From assembly GCA_026874595.1 (NCBI GenBank), contig CM049313.1, positions 60,870,659-60,934,658 of the forward strand: 64,000 bases of DNA, read 5' to 3'. Source of the DNA: Sipunculus nudus. Lineage: Eukaryota > Annelida > Sipuncula > Golfingiida > Sipunculidae. The notes beneath the pieces were generated by a model that was given only the letters and a program-made list of their open reading frames with translations, was not told where the DNA came from and ran no database searches. Made by a program: the position numbers and the translations under genes. Positions 63,572 through 64,000 of this stretch are shown piece after piece (within the stretch, counting starts at the first letter, position 1; every line of letters starts with the position of its first letter).

Positions 63572-64000
63572 GTGAGATTAAGAGAAGGTCTGATCGTGGC
63601 TTTTGGATATATTTAGTCTTCCACATTATTGTGAACTTCTGGTCATGTGGGGAAGAAGAGTTATACGCAGTGCATGTTGTCTGTTGTTTTGGAACTTTCT
63701 GTGATTCTGTATTTAATCTGTTCAGTTGTTGTGCTTCTAAATGAACATGTACCTTATACACACCCCTCATAATTCAGGTAAACTAATTACTCATTCTTAA
63801 TTTATCCTCATGATAGTAATAAATCTGTATTATGTTTGCTAGGACATAAAATGCTGTTGGTTGAAGGTTGAAGTTCAGAATATTTAAGTACTCATATAAT
63901 TTAGAATTTATAATTTAATTGCAGGCTTTATAATATATTTTCACCAAATATGGAATGACTGAAACGACAATTTGACATATTTATTACCATACCAGTATAA

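Overview
This 64 kb window is animal nuclear DNA, most likely from a lophotrochozoan and probably a mollusc. Three intron-bearing or vertebrate-like animal genes are present: an ankyrin/SOCS-box protein, an MCFD2-like EF-hand secretory protein and a REEP5/6-type ER-shaping protein. They sit in AT-rich DNA full of retrotransposons, MITEs, microsatellites and repeats carrying tgaccttgacc motifs. The species assignment is inference; the gene families are read directly from protein motifs and splice signals. No prokaryotic, organellar or CRISPR features were seen.

Layout. 1-4.2 kb is a satellite-like field of ~148 bp units with a higher-order arrangement. It is followed by a 60-68 bp hairpin minisatellite and 270-290 bp repeats. 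5.95-26.78 kb is a nest of retroelements framed by two ~200 bp LTRs. Inside it are an outer gag/protease remnant, a nearly full-length DIRS-type tyrosine-recombinase retrotransposon (7.36-12.45 kb), a Ty3/Gypsy copy with a perfect 5 bp target duplication (12.48-17.03 kb), and remnants of at least three more Gypsy elements. One of those has its integrase split by another repeat (family X). 26.8-29.5 kb is more family X.

The ankyrin/SOCS gene (minus strand, one coding exon) lies at 30.9-32.1 kb. 33.9-38.0 kb holds a non-autonomous hAT-like element (8 bp target duplication) with another element nested in it, a fold-back hairpin, and a Mutator-like MITE (10 bp target duplication). The MCFD2-like gene (minus strand, four coding exons, complete) spans 41.4-44.8 kb. 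A Tigger/pogo relic is at 45.4-46.3 kb. 48-55 kb is repeats, microsatellites, an LTR-like segment and a SINE. The REEP5/6-like gene (plus strand) runs from 56.8 kb towards the right edge, with five exons visible.

The genes are not an operon or obvious cluster. Two of them (MCFD2-like, REEP5/6-like) act in the early secretory pathway/ER, and the ankyrin/SOCS protein is a predicted Cullin-5 ubiquitin-ligase adaptor. I see no evidence of a wholly new system. The most notable items are the DIRS element, the cleanly delimited DNA-transposon insertions, and the partial exon triplication in the MCFD2-like gene.
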